Positions 1 to 9,329 of a DNA stretch of 64,000 nt are shown here, in pieces; the stretch's first letter is position 1; each line of letters starts with the position of its first letter. Made by a program: the position numbers and the translations under genes. Location: the NCBI RefSeq assembly GCF_050717515.1, contig NZ_JBOITL010000032.1, positions 186,001 to 250,000 on the forward strand, in the 5' to 3' direction. The notes under the pieces were generated by a model. The model saw nothing but the letters and a program-made list of their open reading frames with translations. It was not told where the DNA came from and ran no database searches. The DNA comes from Clostridium_AD sp050717515. GTDB taxonomy: Bacteria > Bacillota > Clostridia > Clostridiales > Clostridiaceae.

Positions 1-587
1 CCGCCGGACATATCTATTATGATGATATTGATATTACAGAAATTGCAGATACAAAAATTGCAAGTTTTAGAAGAGGGAACTTAGGATTTATATTTCAAGA
101 TTTCAATTTATTAGATACACTTACCATTGAAGAAAATATTTCCTTGGCTTTAACAATCAACAATGTAAAAGCAAATGAAATTGACAATAAGATAGAAAAA
201 ATTGCAAATGAATTGGGTATATTTAAGATATTAAAGAAATTTCCATATGAAGTATCTGGTGGAGAGAAACAAAGATGTGCATGTGCAAGGGCACTTATTA
301 ATAATCCAAAACTTATATTGGCAGATGAGCCAACTGGCGCTCTTGACTCAAAATCTGCTCAAATGTTATTGGAATCTATAACTACTATGAACCAAAGCCT
401 GATGGCAACCATTTTGATGGTTACACATGACCCTTTTTCTGCTAGTTATTGCACTCGGATTCTGTTTTTAAAAGATGGAAGAATATTCAATGAGTTAGTA
501 CGTGGAGAGAAAAATAGGCATCAGTTTTATAGTGAAATATTGGATGTTTTATCACTCCTCGGAGGTGACACGAGCCATGCTAGCTAA
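1..587 (+). CDS. Bacitracin/antimicrobial-peptide ABC transporter ATP-binding protein, BceA-like (5' truncated)
   Basis: The reading frame is open from the window edge, so the N-terminus with the Walker A motif lies outside. Visible in order are the Q-loop (FQDFNLLDTLT), the ABC signature (VSGGEKQR), Walker B plus D-loop (LILADEPTGALDS) and the H-loop (VTHDP). This is the layout of a MacB/BceA-class ATPase. It overlaps the next gene, a BceB-type permease, by 11 nt, so the two are translationally coupled. In this family the pair acts in the membrane to sense or remove cell-wall-active peptides. The usual BceRS two-component genes would lie upstream of the window. The substrate cannot be read from the sequence. 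Confidence 0.9.
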   Translation, partial: AGHIYYDDIDITEIADTKIASFRRGNLGFIFQDFNLLDTLTIEENISLALTINNVKANEIDNKIEKIANELGIFKILKKFPYEVSGGEKQRCACARALINNPKLILADEPTGALDSKSAQMLLESITTMNQSLMATILMVTHDPFSASYCTRILFLKDGRIFNELVRGEKNRHQFYSEILDVLSLLGGDTSHAS

Positions 588-2553
588 ACTTTCATATCGT
601 AATGTAAAAAGATCTATTAAGGATTATTTTATATATATTATCACTATTACATTTGTTGTATCCTTAATGTTTGCATTTAATTCTATGATGTTTTCTGATA
701 TGATTCGCGGAATGAATAGTCATATGACAGATTATATGTTTTTACTTGTTTTCTTTTCCATTATCGTTGTCATTATTGTTGCTTGGCTTATTAACTATAT
801 GACTATGTTTATGCTTGATAAACGAAGCAAAGAGTTTGGAACCTATTTATTGCTTGGTATGGAAAACAAAAAAATATCCAAATTATTTCTTTGTGAAAAT
901 CTTTTGCTTGGAATCATTTCTTTTATTTTTGGTGTTATTTTGGGGAGTTTTATATTTCAATTATTAACCGCTGTTATTACAAAGTTCTTTGGAAAAGAAT
1001 ATAATATTATAATAGCATTTAATATTAAGGCATTATTGCTAACAATTGTTTACTATGGTGCAATCATGTTTCTAGTTGTATTAACAAACAACAAAAGGCT
1101 AAAGAAAATGAAAATATATGATTTACTTTACGCAGATAAAAGAAATCAAGTAATTAAAATCACAAACATTAAGAAAAGCTGTTTTATGTTTGTACTATCT
1201 TTGATTGCAGGAATTGTGGCACTTAGTGGCGCACCTGTTATTGTTACTTTGATTTGTATCGTATTTTTTATCTATAGCTTTTATATGGGAATATCAGGTT
1301 TTATTGTTATGATATTTTTAAAATCTAAACGTTTAAAATATAAGAAAAGTAATTTGTTTGTATTCCGTGAACTATCCTCTAAGATTAATACAATGGGATT
1401 TACTATGGGGACTTTAGCACTACTATTTACCCTAACATTACTAAGCGGCAATTATGCAGTTGGACTAAGTAGCTTTAAGGGCGAAATAGAGCAGTGTGTC
1501 CCCTTTGATACTTGTATTTCAGTGCTTAATAAGGACGAAAAATTTGAAAAAGTATCTGCTTATATGGATAAAAATGATTGGGCAAAGGAAAGCATTGTTT
1601 ATCGTATTTATAAGGGCAAAAATAGTACATTTACGAAGGTATTATCTCAGAATAAGATTTCAGGTGGATATTTTAAGCATGATACCTATTTGAAAGTAAG
1701 CGATTATAATATTTTAAGAAGACTTTTAGGCCTAAATGAAATAACGCTTAGTGGTAATGAGTTTACAATTCATGCGGTTTCTTCCGTAGCAGATTGCTAT
1801 GCTAAATATATTGAAAAAAATCCAATTCTGGATATAAATAATATAAAGTATTCATGCAAGGGAATATATTCAGAGGATTTTTCGCAAAATGGACAAAATG
1901 GTGCTGGCTTTGTATTGGTAGTGCCAGATGAAGCGGCAAATCAAATGGAAGTATATTATTCACAGTATGCGGCAAGTACGAAAAGGCAAGCAAATGAAAA
2001 ACTCTATAATGATCTTAAGAATTATATATCACAGGATGCAGATAATTGGGCAAGTTCTGCTCATAGAGCTAACGAAATCGATCATGGAACTGGAGTAGAT
2101 AGTGTCTATATGATTTACGACAATATTATGGTGAAAAATGGAGGACTTGATTATCAGGTTAAGGCTGCGATAATCACAGTAGTTTCATCTATTTTCTATG
2201 TTGCATTGGTATTTGTAAGTGTTGCATTGACAGTGCTGGCTGTTCAACAGTTAAGTGATTCTGAAAAATACAAGTATAGATATAGGATATTAAATCAATT
2301 AGGGCTTGATGAGAAGCAGCGAAATCGATTGGTGTTTAAGCAACTGTTAATTTACTTTATGTGGCCGCTAGTAATTCCTATCATAGTTAGTTTCACTATT
2401 TCAATGAAGTTAAATAGGCAGCTTTTAAGAGGAACACAGATTGCAGCAAACACCTTTACCTTCTATGGAGCAACATTGATTCTATTTTTAATAGTTTACT
2501 GTATTTATTTTGTGGCTACATATGTGGGTTTTAAAAGGAATATTACTCTATAG
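577..2553 (+). CDS. BceB-type ABC transporter permease (FtsX family)
   Basis: The start is ATG 577 (MLAKLSYRNVKRS), with GGAGGTGA at 561-568. An upstream in-frame start at 502 would lie deep inside the ATPase gene and has no RBS. The product has 658 residues, close to the usual BceB length of about 650. Hydrophobic segments form an N-terminal group of roughly six. A hydrophilic region of about 220 residues follows (approximately 260-500), the expected extracellular sensor domain, and then three or four C-terminal segments. FtsX-like permease stretches flank the loop. The family moves or releases peptide antibiotics such as bacitracin and signals to a BceS kinase. A clear terminator follows, so this is the last gene of its operon. 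Confidence 0.88.
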   Translation: MLAKLSYRNVKRSIKDYFIYIITITFVVSLMFAFNSMMFSDMIRGMNSHMTDYMFLLVFFSIIVVIIVAWLINYMTMFMLDKRSKEFGTYLLLGMENKKISKLFLCENLLLGIISFIFGVILGSFIFQLLTAVITKFFGKEYNIIIAFNIKALLLTIVYYGAIMFLVVLTNNKRLKKMKIYDLLYADKRNQVIKITNIKKSCFMFVLSLIAGIVALSGAPVIVTLICIVFFIYSFYMGISGFIVMIFLKSKRLKYKKSNLFVFRELSSKINTMGFTMGTLALLFTLTLLSGNYAVGLSSFKGEIEQCVPFDTCISVLNKDEKFEKVSAYMDKNDWAKESIVYRIYKGKNSTFTKVLSQNKISGGYFKHDTYLKVSDYNILRRLLGLNEITLSGNEFTIHAVSSVADCYAKYIEKNPILDINNIKYSCKGIYSEDFSQNGQNGAGFVLVVPDEAANQMEVYYSQYAASTKRQANEKLYNDLKNYISQDADNWASSAHRANEIDHGTGVDSVYMIYDNIMVKNGGLDYQVKAAIITVVSSIFYVALVFVSVALTVLAVQQLSDSEKYKYRYRILNQLGLDEKQRNRLVFKQLLIYFMWPLVIPIIVSFTISMKLNRQLLRGTQIAANTFTFYGATLILFLIVYCIYFVATYVGFKRNITL

Positions 2554-2580
2554 AGTTATTTATAAATCCTCTGAGTAGGT

Positions 2581-2607
2581 AGTAGCCTTCTTAGAAGGCT
2601 ACTTTTT
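2581..2607 (+). terminator. Rho-independent terminator after the bceAB-like operon
   Basis: A perfect 10-bp stem (2581-2590 with 2594-2603) has a TTA loop and is followed by a T run at 2603-2607. It separates the permease from the convergent histidine kinase gene. Confidence 0.9.
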
Positions 2608-2615
2608 CAATGTGA

Positions 2616-4094
2616 CTAAAAATATATATCTGAAAGTTCTAAATTAATTAATTCTATATTTTTATTATTTTCAGGTAGTTGAAGTGTATCTTGATTAGTA
2701 TTAACTGTTTCTACTTGCTCGTTAGGTAACTCGATTATAAATTCGCTACCATTTCCAATAGAAGTAATAAGGTCTATTTTACCATTATGTAATTCAACAA
2801 GAGACTTTACAAGAGATAAACCTATACCACTACCCTCTCTATTTCTGGAAGTAGATTTATCAACTTGTATAAATCTTTGAAAAATTAATTTTTCCATATC
2901 TTCTTTTATACCAATACCTGTATCTTTAACAGAAATTATTGTTTTATCTTGACGGATATATATATTTACATATATATATCCATCAGAAGGAGTGAATTTA
3001 ATAGCATTAGAAAGCAAATTAAGTATTATTCGTTCTATTTTATCTGGATCACAGGCAATGACGTTTTCTTCTATTTCGGTATCGAAAATCAAGTTGATAT
3101 TTTTATTTTCAACATACTCTGCTACGGATAAGGTAATGTCTTCAACAACTTTAACAATGTCGTTATTTGATAAATTAACTTCGAAGTAACCCGCATCCAT
3201 TTTGGTTATATCTATCAAGTTATTTATTAACCTAAGCAACCTATAAGAATTTTGCTTTATTGTATGCAAATACTTGTCTGTTTTTAAATTTTTATTAATT
3301 TCTGTATCATTTGTCTTTAAAATCATATCTAACATTTGCTGAGCACAAAATATTACATTCAAAGGAGTTCTTAATTCATGTGAAATATTTGCAAAAAATT
3401 CTGAACGTAGTTTTTCATATTCAATAGCTTTATTATATATTTCTTTTTTTTGAATATAGTTTTTCACTGAAAAATTATAATTCATAATAGATAATATAAT
3501 AGCAAGTAACATTGTAATAAAAGCATTATTAAGCTGAGCATAAAATTTAATTGGATATAAATTAAATACTTTTAATCCTATGATTAGAAGTATAAAATTA
3601 GTAAAGTGAATAATTATATATTCTTTAGGACTTAGTATTACTGGAATTGAAAAACAAAACATGGCGATAATATATGCCGTAATTTCCCCTCCATATAACT
3701 GAGCATTTATAGAAGTAAGAGTACCTATTACTATGTTTGAAAAAACAAATATAACTAGTATTCTCCGAGAAAACTTTACACTTTTATTATTGGAAAAATT
3801 ATTATAAAGTGTAATCAAATATATGGCACTAAATAATATAGTTAATAAACAAATATAATTTAAATTTCTATATGCTAATGTAACGATTTCATTATTAATT
3901 GTTTTTGTATTTTGAAATAATAACTGAATAAGGTTTACAAATATTAAAATAAGGCATACAATAGGAGTTCTGTTATTATTTTCTTGTAATATTTTCTTAT
4001 CAAAGTCTTCTCTATAGATTATAGGTATATCATAAAACACATAATGTTTAATTTTATCAATAAATTTATATATGCTTATATTTTTTAGCTCCAT
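2616..4094 (-). CDS. Membrane sensor histidine kinase (orphan)
   Basis: ATG at 4094 is preferred over the GTG at 4106, because AAGGTGG lies 8 nt upstream of the ATG and overlaps the GTG. The product has about 492 residues. The N-terminal half carries about six membrane segments (residues 50-210) without an obvious extracellular domain, so it may sense an intramembrane or intracellular cue. The catalytic core is complete: HisKA with FFANISHELRTPLNV (phospho-acceptor His), an N box (NLLSNAIKFTP), a G1 box (DTGIGIKEDM), an F box (FQRF) and a G2 box (GSGIGLSLVKSL). No response-regulator gene lies beside it. It does not have the short two-TM layout of BceS, so a link to the neighbouring ABC transporter is not supported. 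Confidence 0.88.
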   Translation of the reverse strand: MELKNISIYKFIDKIKHYVFYDIPIIYREDFDKKILQENNNRTPIVCLILIFVNLIQLLFQNTKTINNEIVTLAYRNLNYICLLTILFSAIYLITLYNNFSNNKSVKFSRRILVIFVFSNIVIGTLTSINAQLYGGEITAYIIAMFCFSIPVILSPKEYIIIHFTNFILLIIGLKVFNLYPIKFYAQLNNAFITMLLAIILSIMNYNFSVKNYIQKKEIYNKAIEYEKLRSEFFANISHELRTPLNVIFCAQQMLDMILKTNDTEINKNLKTDKYLHTIKQNSYRLLRLINNLIDITKMDAGYFEVNLSNNDIVKVVEDITLSVAEYVENKNINLIFDTEIEENVIACDPDKIERIILNLLSNAIKFTPSDGYIYVNIYIRQDKTIISVKDTGIGIKEDMEKLIFQRFIQVDKSTSRNREGSGIGLSLVKSLVELHNGKIDLITSIGNGSEFIIELPNEQVETVNTNQDTLQLPENNKNIELINLELSDIYF

Positions 4095-4363
4095 AGTGAT
4101 TACCACCTTGCTTTTTATTTTTGTATATAATTCATATAGTAATTATATACAAATAATTATAAAATTTCCACATATTATGATTAAATTCATAAAATAATTT
4201 GTTAAATAGGTTTAGATTTTGTTGAGTAAATAATGAGTATATAAAGCATATCAATGAAAATCATGCAGAAAAAAATACATTCACTGTTAAAACAATGCCA
4301 AACATGTTATGGCGTTGACGAATTAGTAAATATATAAGGTATAGAAAGGGGATAACTACTTAA

Positions 4364-5671
4364 ATGGAAAACAAAAAATACTTAGAACAAACAAAAATTG
4401 GTTTAACACCTCTTTTAGCAATGGAAGAGGCAGCGAGATGTCTTTTATGCCATGATGCACCTTGTAGCAAGGCGTGCCCTGCTGGTACAGAACCAGCAAA
4501 ATTTATCCGATCACTTCGTTTTAGAAATACAAAGGGTGCTGTCGAAACCATTAGAACAAATAATATTTTAGGTGGAATATGCGCTAGAGTATGTCCTACA
4601 GCTCAATATTGTGAAGGGGCTTGTAGCAGATGTGGTATAGACAAGCCAATAAGAATAGGAGATCTGCAGAGATATGTAACTGATTATGAAAAAAGTATAA
4701 ATATGAAAGTTTTAAATAAAGTAGAAGCTATAAATGAAAAAATAGCAGTTATAGGTTCAGGTCCAAGTGGAATTGCAGCAGCAGCAGCACTTGCATCAAA
4801 AGGATATAAAGTAACGGTATTCGAAGAAAAAAACATATTAGGCGGATGGTTAAGTTATGGAATACCACCTCAAAGACTTCCAAAAGAAGTTGTAGAAACA
4901 GAAATAAATTATGTAAAAGACTTAGGGGTAGAGTTTAAGACAAATTGTAAAATAGGAAAAGATATCAAGCTAGAAGACCTTAGAACTAAGGGATATGAAG
5001 CATTCTTAATTTCATGTGGAATGCAAAAGGGAAAAGATATAGACGTTAATGGTTCAGAACTAAAAGGCGTTTTAAATGGAGTAGATTTTCTTTCAAAAGC
5101 AAAAACTAATGAAGGTAACATTAAGATAGGTAATCATGTGATAGTTATAGGTGGTGGAGATGTTGCTTTAGATTGTGCTTCAACTGCTAAATTGCTTGGC
5201 TGTGAAGATGTAAAAATAGTATATAGAAGAACTATAGAAAAAATGCCTGCGGATGTAGCGGAAAGAGAATATATCCAATCATTGAATATTCCAATATTTA
5301 CAGGGTTTAAGCCATTAGAGATTAAAGGTGACAATGGTATGGTTTCTGTTTTCAAGGCCGAAGGAATGTTCGATTCATCTCTATTAGAACTTACAGCAGA
5401 TATGGTCATATTTGCAGTAGGACAAGAATCAGAAGACATAAAAAATATTGCAGATGTAAACATTGGTGGAAAAGGAATAGTTATTACAAAAAATTGTAGA
5501 ACAAATATTGAAGATATATTTGCAGCGGGAGATATAGTTCCTGGCGATAAGACGGTTGTACAGGCTGTTGCAACGGGTAAATTAGCTGCAGAAAAAATTG
5601 AAGGATATTTGACTGCAAAAAGAGAGTCTAGGCAAGCAAATAGACAGGTAGCATCAACTAAGGAGGTTTAA
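4364..5671 (+). CDS. preT: NAD-dependent dihydropyrimidine dehydrogenase, FAD/NAD subunit PreT
   Basis: PreT passes electrons from NADH through FAD and Fe-S clusters to PreA, which reduces uracil or thymine at the 5,6 double bond. The first 110 residues hold the cysteine-rich Fe-S region (CLLCHDAPCSKACPAG, then CARVCP and CEGACSRCG). Next comes the FAD Rossmann motif (VIGSGPSGIAAAAAL, about residues 127-141), then an NAD-binding Rossmann motif (VIGGGDVALDCA) and a C-terminal FAD motif (FAAGDIVPG). The length of 435 residues fits the family. The RBS (GAAAGGGGAT) lies about 10 nt before the ATG. preA starts 3 nt after the stop, so the two are co-transcribed. A general GltD-like role is the alternative, but the adjacent PreA settles the call. 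Confidence 0.9.
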   Translation: MENKKYLEQTKIGLTPLLAMEEAARCLLCHDAPCSKACPAGTEPAKFIRSLRFRNTKGAVETIRTNNILGGICARVCPTAQYCEGACSRCGIDKPIRIGDLQRYVTDYEKSINMKVLNKVEAINEKIAVIGSGPSGIAAAAALASKGYKVTVFEEKNILGGWLSYGIPPQRLPKEVVETEINYVKDLGVEFKTNCKIGKDIKLEDLRTKGYEAFLISCGMQKGKDIDVNGSELKGVLNGVDFLSKAKTNEGNIKIGNHVIVIGGGDVALDCASTAKLLGCEDVKIVYRRTIEKMPADVAEREYIQSLNIPIFTGFKPLEIKGDNGMVSVFKAEGMFDSSLLELTADMVIFAVGQESEDIKNIADVNIGGKGIVITKNCRTNIEDIFAAGDIVPGDKTVVQAVATGKLAAEKIEGYLTAKRESRQANRQVASTKEV

Positions 5672-5674
5672 GTT

Positions 5675-6913
5675 ATGAAAAAGAAAGATCTTTCAATAGA
5701 ATTTTGTGGAGTAAAGTGTGAAAATCCATTTTTTCTAGCATCATCACCAGTTGGAAATAATTATGAAATGTGTTCAAAGGCATTAGAGTCCGGTTGGGGT
5801 GGTATAGTATTTAAAACAATCGGGGTTTTTATACCAAATGAAGTATCGCCACGTTTTGATGCTCAAAGAAAAGAGGCTACTCCGTTTACAGGATTTAAGA
5901 ATATGGAACAGATAGCAGAGCATCCACTTGAGTGGAATATTGAGCAGATGAAAAAGTTAAAAGAAAACTACCCAAGCAAGGTTCTTATTGCTTCAATAAT
6001 GGGAAGTAATGAAGAAGAATGGACTATGCTGGCAAAACGTGTTACAGAAATAGGTGCGGATATTATTGAATGTAACTTCTCCTGCCCACAGATGACATCT
6101 CATGCTATGGGTTCAGACGTTGGACAAAACCCTGAGCTTGTTAAGTCATATTCAGCAGCAGTAAGAAGAGGAACGCATCTTCCAATAATTGCAAAAATGA
6201 CTCCTAATATAGGTAACATGGAAACCCCTGCAATAGCAGCTATTGAAGGTGGAGCAACAGCAATTTCAGCTATAAATACAATAAAGTGTATAACTGGAAT
6301 AGATTTTGATAAGCAAGTAGCATTGCCAATAGTAAATGGGAAATCATCAATATCCGGATATTCAGGAAAAGCTGTAAAACCTATAGCACTAAGATTTATA
6401 GCTCAGCTTTCAAAAGAACCAAAACTTAAAAATATTCCTATAAGCGGTATTGGTGGGATAGAAACTTGGGAGGATGCATTAGAATTTATAATGCTTGGAT
6501 CTTCTAATCTTCAAGTGACAACAGCAATTATGCAATATGGTTATAGAATAGTTGAAGATTTAATAAGTGGAATTTCATACTATATGGAAGAAAAGGGAAT
6601 TGATAAACTGCAAGATTTAGTAGGAGTAGCACTTGAAAATACAATCCCAGCAGAGGAATTAGATCGTGGATACATAGTATATCCTAATTTCAAACATGAA
6701 AATTGTGTAGGCTGTGGAAGATGTTACGTATCTTGTTTTGATGGAGGTCATCAAGCAATTATATGGGATGAAGAAAATAGAAGACCTTCACTAGACAGGG
6801 AAAAATGTGTAGGATGTCACTTATGTTCTTTAGTATGTCCAGTAGACAACTGTATATCTAAAGGTGAGATAAAATTTAAAGATGGAGAAAAACAAAGAAA
6901 AATTGATTTGTAA
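5675..6913 (+). CDS. preA: NAD-dependent dihydropyrimidine dehydrogenase, catalytic subunit PreA
   Basis: PreA is the FMN-binding, DHOD-like barrel subunit that reduces uracil and thymine to the dihydropyrimidines. The product has 412 residues, matching the E. coli enzyme in length. The N-terminal 300 residues form the dihydroorotate-dehydrogenase-like barrel (IECNFSCPQM, IAKMTPNIG, ISAINTI, SGIGGIETWEDA). The C-terminus has two 4Fe-4S motifs (CVGCGRCYVSC and CVGCHLCSLVC) that take electrons from PreT. It has its own AGGAGG RBS within the end of preT. No hydantoinase or beta-ureidopropionase gene follows, so a full reductive pyrimidine degradation route is not encoded at this site. Confidence 0.92.
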   Translation: MKKKDLSIEFCGVKCENPFFLASSPVGNNYEMCSKALESGWGGIVFKTIGVFIPNEVSPRFDAQRKEATPFTGFKNMEQIAEHPLEWNIEQMKKLKENYPSKVLIASIMGSNEEEWTMLAKRVTEIGADIIECNFSCPQMTSHAMGSDVGQNPELVKSYSAAVRRGTHLPIIAKMTPNIGNMETPAIAAIEGGATAISAINTIKCITGIDFDKQVALPIVNGKSSISGYSGKAVKPIALRFIAQLSKEPKLKNIPISGIGGIETWEDALEFIMLGSSNLQVTTAIMQYGYRIVEDLISGISYYMEEKGIDKLQDLVGVALENTIPAEELDRGYIVYPNFKHENCVGCGRCYVSCFDGGHQAIIWDEENRRPSLDREKCVGCHLCSLVCPVDNCISKGEIKFKDGEKQRKIDL

Positions 6914-7209
6914 AAATTTAAATAATATTATGAAAATGTAGTAAAAATTTATTTATATAATTCTAAAGATATGGTTTAGTAGTTTCTACTTGAATACCTT
7001 AAATATTCTAGCTATAGATAAATTTATGCTACATTTAAAATTTAAAAAACTTCCTCAATTAGAATAAGGGCTACCTTGTTTTTTTTTACCTATAAACAAT
7101 TCGCAAAAATAGTCGATAAGGTACTATAATATTGTATTTTATTGAAATGTATTGAAAGAATAATTAAACTATTTAAAATAACTTACAATTATGCTGAGGA
7201 GGAGATTTT

Positions 7210-9297
7210 TTGAAAAATAAGATTAGTACTAAAATAATTATTGCCATAGTGAGTTGCTCAATTTTAGTATCAGCAATTGTGGGAATTACAAGTATTGCTA
7301 AATCCACAAGTATTGTTAAGCAGGAAGCCACAGAGAAACTAATAAATTTAGCTTCTAGTAGAGGAAATGAATACACAATACAAACTACTGTTGTGGAAAA
7401 CACTGTAAACGAACTAGCTGCACTAGTTTTAAGTACAATACAAGTTTCTAAGGCCAAAGATTCAAGCTATATAAATACATATGAAAAACAGTTAAGTTCT
7501 CTAATGAAGAGTGTAGGTGAGAGCAATAAAGGTATTGTAGGACTATACATAAATTTCGATCCTAAATTCACAAAGGGAAGTATGGTATACGATGTAGCTT
7601 ATGAGTATGATGAGCAAAAAAAAGATAGCAATGTTAATTCCAATTCATATTCACTAGAAGATTATAAAGAAAACAATGAAAAGTTAGCATGGTACTATAA
7701 CGCTGTAAAAGCAAAGCAAGGAGTCTGGTCAAAACCTTATATAGACTCAGAAAGCAAAATAAATATGATATCTTATACTATGCCTGTATATGCAAATAAT
7801 CAATTAGTTGGAGTTGCAGGTATTGATATTTCTTTTGAAAGTCTAAAAAAGATGATTTTAAGCACAAAGATATATGACACTGGTTCTGCATTTTTGCTAG
7901 ATAAGGATTATAGTTTTGTAGTGGATGTAAGCAAAAAAGCTACTGAAAAATTAGATGCCTTAGAAAATGGAAAATATAAATTTATAACTGAGGAATTAAA
8001 AAATAAAAAATCCATGGCGACAGAAATAAACTTTGAAGGTCATAAGCAGATGATGAGTTATTATACTTTGAATAATGGTCAAATTATGGGGGTGAAAGTG
8101 CCTAGCTCAGAAGTATTCAATAATTTAAATAATTCAATATATATTATTATTTTAATTATAGTACTAGGAATTATAGGTTCAATAATTATTGCATTAGTTA
8201 TTGGTAGAAGAATATCTAGACCAATAGAAGTTGCTACAAAATTTATAGGGAAATTAGCTAAGCTAGACTTAACTTATAATGATAAGAACATTAACCAGAT
8301 GCTCTTAAGCAAAGATGAAATAGGTGTTATGGGAAATAGTTTAATAGAACTAAGGGAAGAATTAATAAAGGTTATTGATGAGTTGAAAAAGGATTCTGCA
8401 AAGGTATTGCAATATTCGAATACTATATCATTAAATGCTGAGGAAACAGCAGCCTCTATTACTGTTGTGGCGCAAACTGTTGAAGAATTAGCTGAAGGAG
8501 CTGTTGAACAAGCAAAGGAGGCGCAAGATGGCTCATATAAACTGAGTATACTTGCAGGGGAGATAGAAGAAGTTGTGGCAAGTAGTAATAGTCTTAAGGA
8601 GTATTCAATAGAAATGGAAAAAATGCAAGAGAAGGGTAGTAAAGCAATAAAGGAACTCAATGTAAAACTCGGGGTAAATCTTGAAGCTACTGAAAAAGTT
8701 GCTGGTAATATTGATGAACTATCAAACAAATCAAGCTTAATAGGAGAGATTATAAGTACCATTAAATCTATTGCAAGTCAAACAAATTTACTAGCTTTAA
8801 ATGCAGCAATTGAAGCGGCAAGAGCAGGTGAGAGTGGGAAGGGTTTTGCGGTGGTAGCAGAGGAAATTAGAAAGCTTGCAGAAAAAACAGCTACATCTAC
8901 ACAAGAAATAGATGAAATAGTAAAGCAAATTCAAGGCGAAATAAGTTTAGGAAAAAACAATATGGATGAAGCTAAAGCTACTGTTAAACAAGCAAATGCT
9001 GTAATGATAACATCCACAGAAGCCTTTGAAGCTATAGGAGAAGGAATATATAATATTAAATCAAAAATACAGTGCATTGCGTCTAGTATGAATACAGTAG
9101 ATAGTGGAAAAGATGATATAGTCGACGCTATTCAAGGGATATCTGCAATAACGGAGGAAGCTGCAGCATCAACAGAGGAAGTGGCTGCAACTATGGAAGA
9201 GCAAGAAGCTGCAATTAAAAATGTATCAGAAAGCGTAGAAGAATTAAAAGAATTAGCGGTTATATTAGATAAAATAGTAGATAAATTTACTATATAA
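7210..9297 (+). CDS. Methyl-accepting chemotaxis protein with extracellular double-Cache-type sensor
   Basis: The start is TTG 7210, with GAGGAGGAG 6-14 nt upstream. The protein has 695 residues. TM1 is at about residues 8-28, then an extracellular dCache-like domain (about 35-300, with WYYNAVKAKQGVWSKPYID and VAGIDISFESL typical of amino-acid-type Cache sensors). TM2 follows at about 308-332, then HAMP (GRRISRPIEVATKFIGKLA) and a long coiled-coil signalling domain. The conserved hairpin tip reads SQTNLLALNAAIEAARAGES. It should sit in the polar receptor array and signal to CheA/CheW. No ligand can be assigned. It stands before the VanZ gene with a 32-nt gap. Confidence 0.93.
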   Translation: MKNKISTKIIIAIVSCSILVSAIVGITSIAKSTSIVKQEATEKLINLASSRGNEYTIQTTVVENTVNELAALVLSTIQVSKAKDSSYINTYEKQLSSLMKSVGESNKGIVGLYINFDPKFTKGSMVYDVAYEYDEQKKDSNVNSNSYSLEDYKENNEKLAWYYNAVKAKQGVWSKPYIDSESKINMISYTMPVYANNQLVGVAGIDISFESLKKMILSTKIYDTGSAFLLDKDYSFVVDVSKKATEKLDALENGKYKFITEELKNKKSMATEINFEGHKQMMSYYTLNNGQIMGVKVPSSEVFNNLNNSIYIIILIIVLGIIGSIIIALVIGRRISRPIEVATKFIGKLAKLDLTYNDKNINQMLLSKDEIGVMGNSLIELREELIKVIDELKKDSAKVLQYSNTISLNAEETAASITVVAQTVEELAEGAVEQAKEAQDGSYKLSILAGEIEEVVASSNSLKEYSIEMEKMQEKGSKAIKELNVKLGVNLEATEKVAGNIDELSNKSSLIGEIISTIKSIASQTNLLALNAAIEAARAGESGKGFAVVAEEIRKLAEKTATSTQEIDEIVKQIQGEISLGKNNMDEAKATVKQANAVMITSTEAFEAIGEGIYNIKSKIQCIASSMNTVDSGKDDIVDAIQGISAITEEAAASTEEVAATMEEQEAAIKNVSESVEELKELAVILDKIVDKFTI

Positions 9298-9329
9298 AAT
9301 CAAAAAAATATATAGAGAAAGGTGATATT

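Noticed and set aside
2616..4094. Histidine kinase as the BceS partner of the BceAB-like transporter
   Set aside because: BceS kinases are short with two TM helices. This one has about six TM helices and is convergent with the transporter genes.
8274..8762. Long open frame antisense to the chemoreceptor gene
   Set aside because: It is a shadow of the coding bias of the receptor, with a serine-rich low-complexity translation and no RBS.
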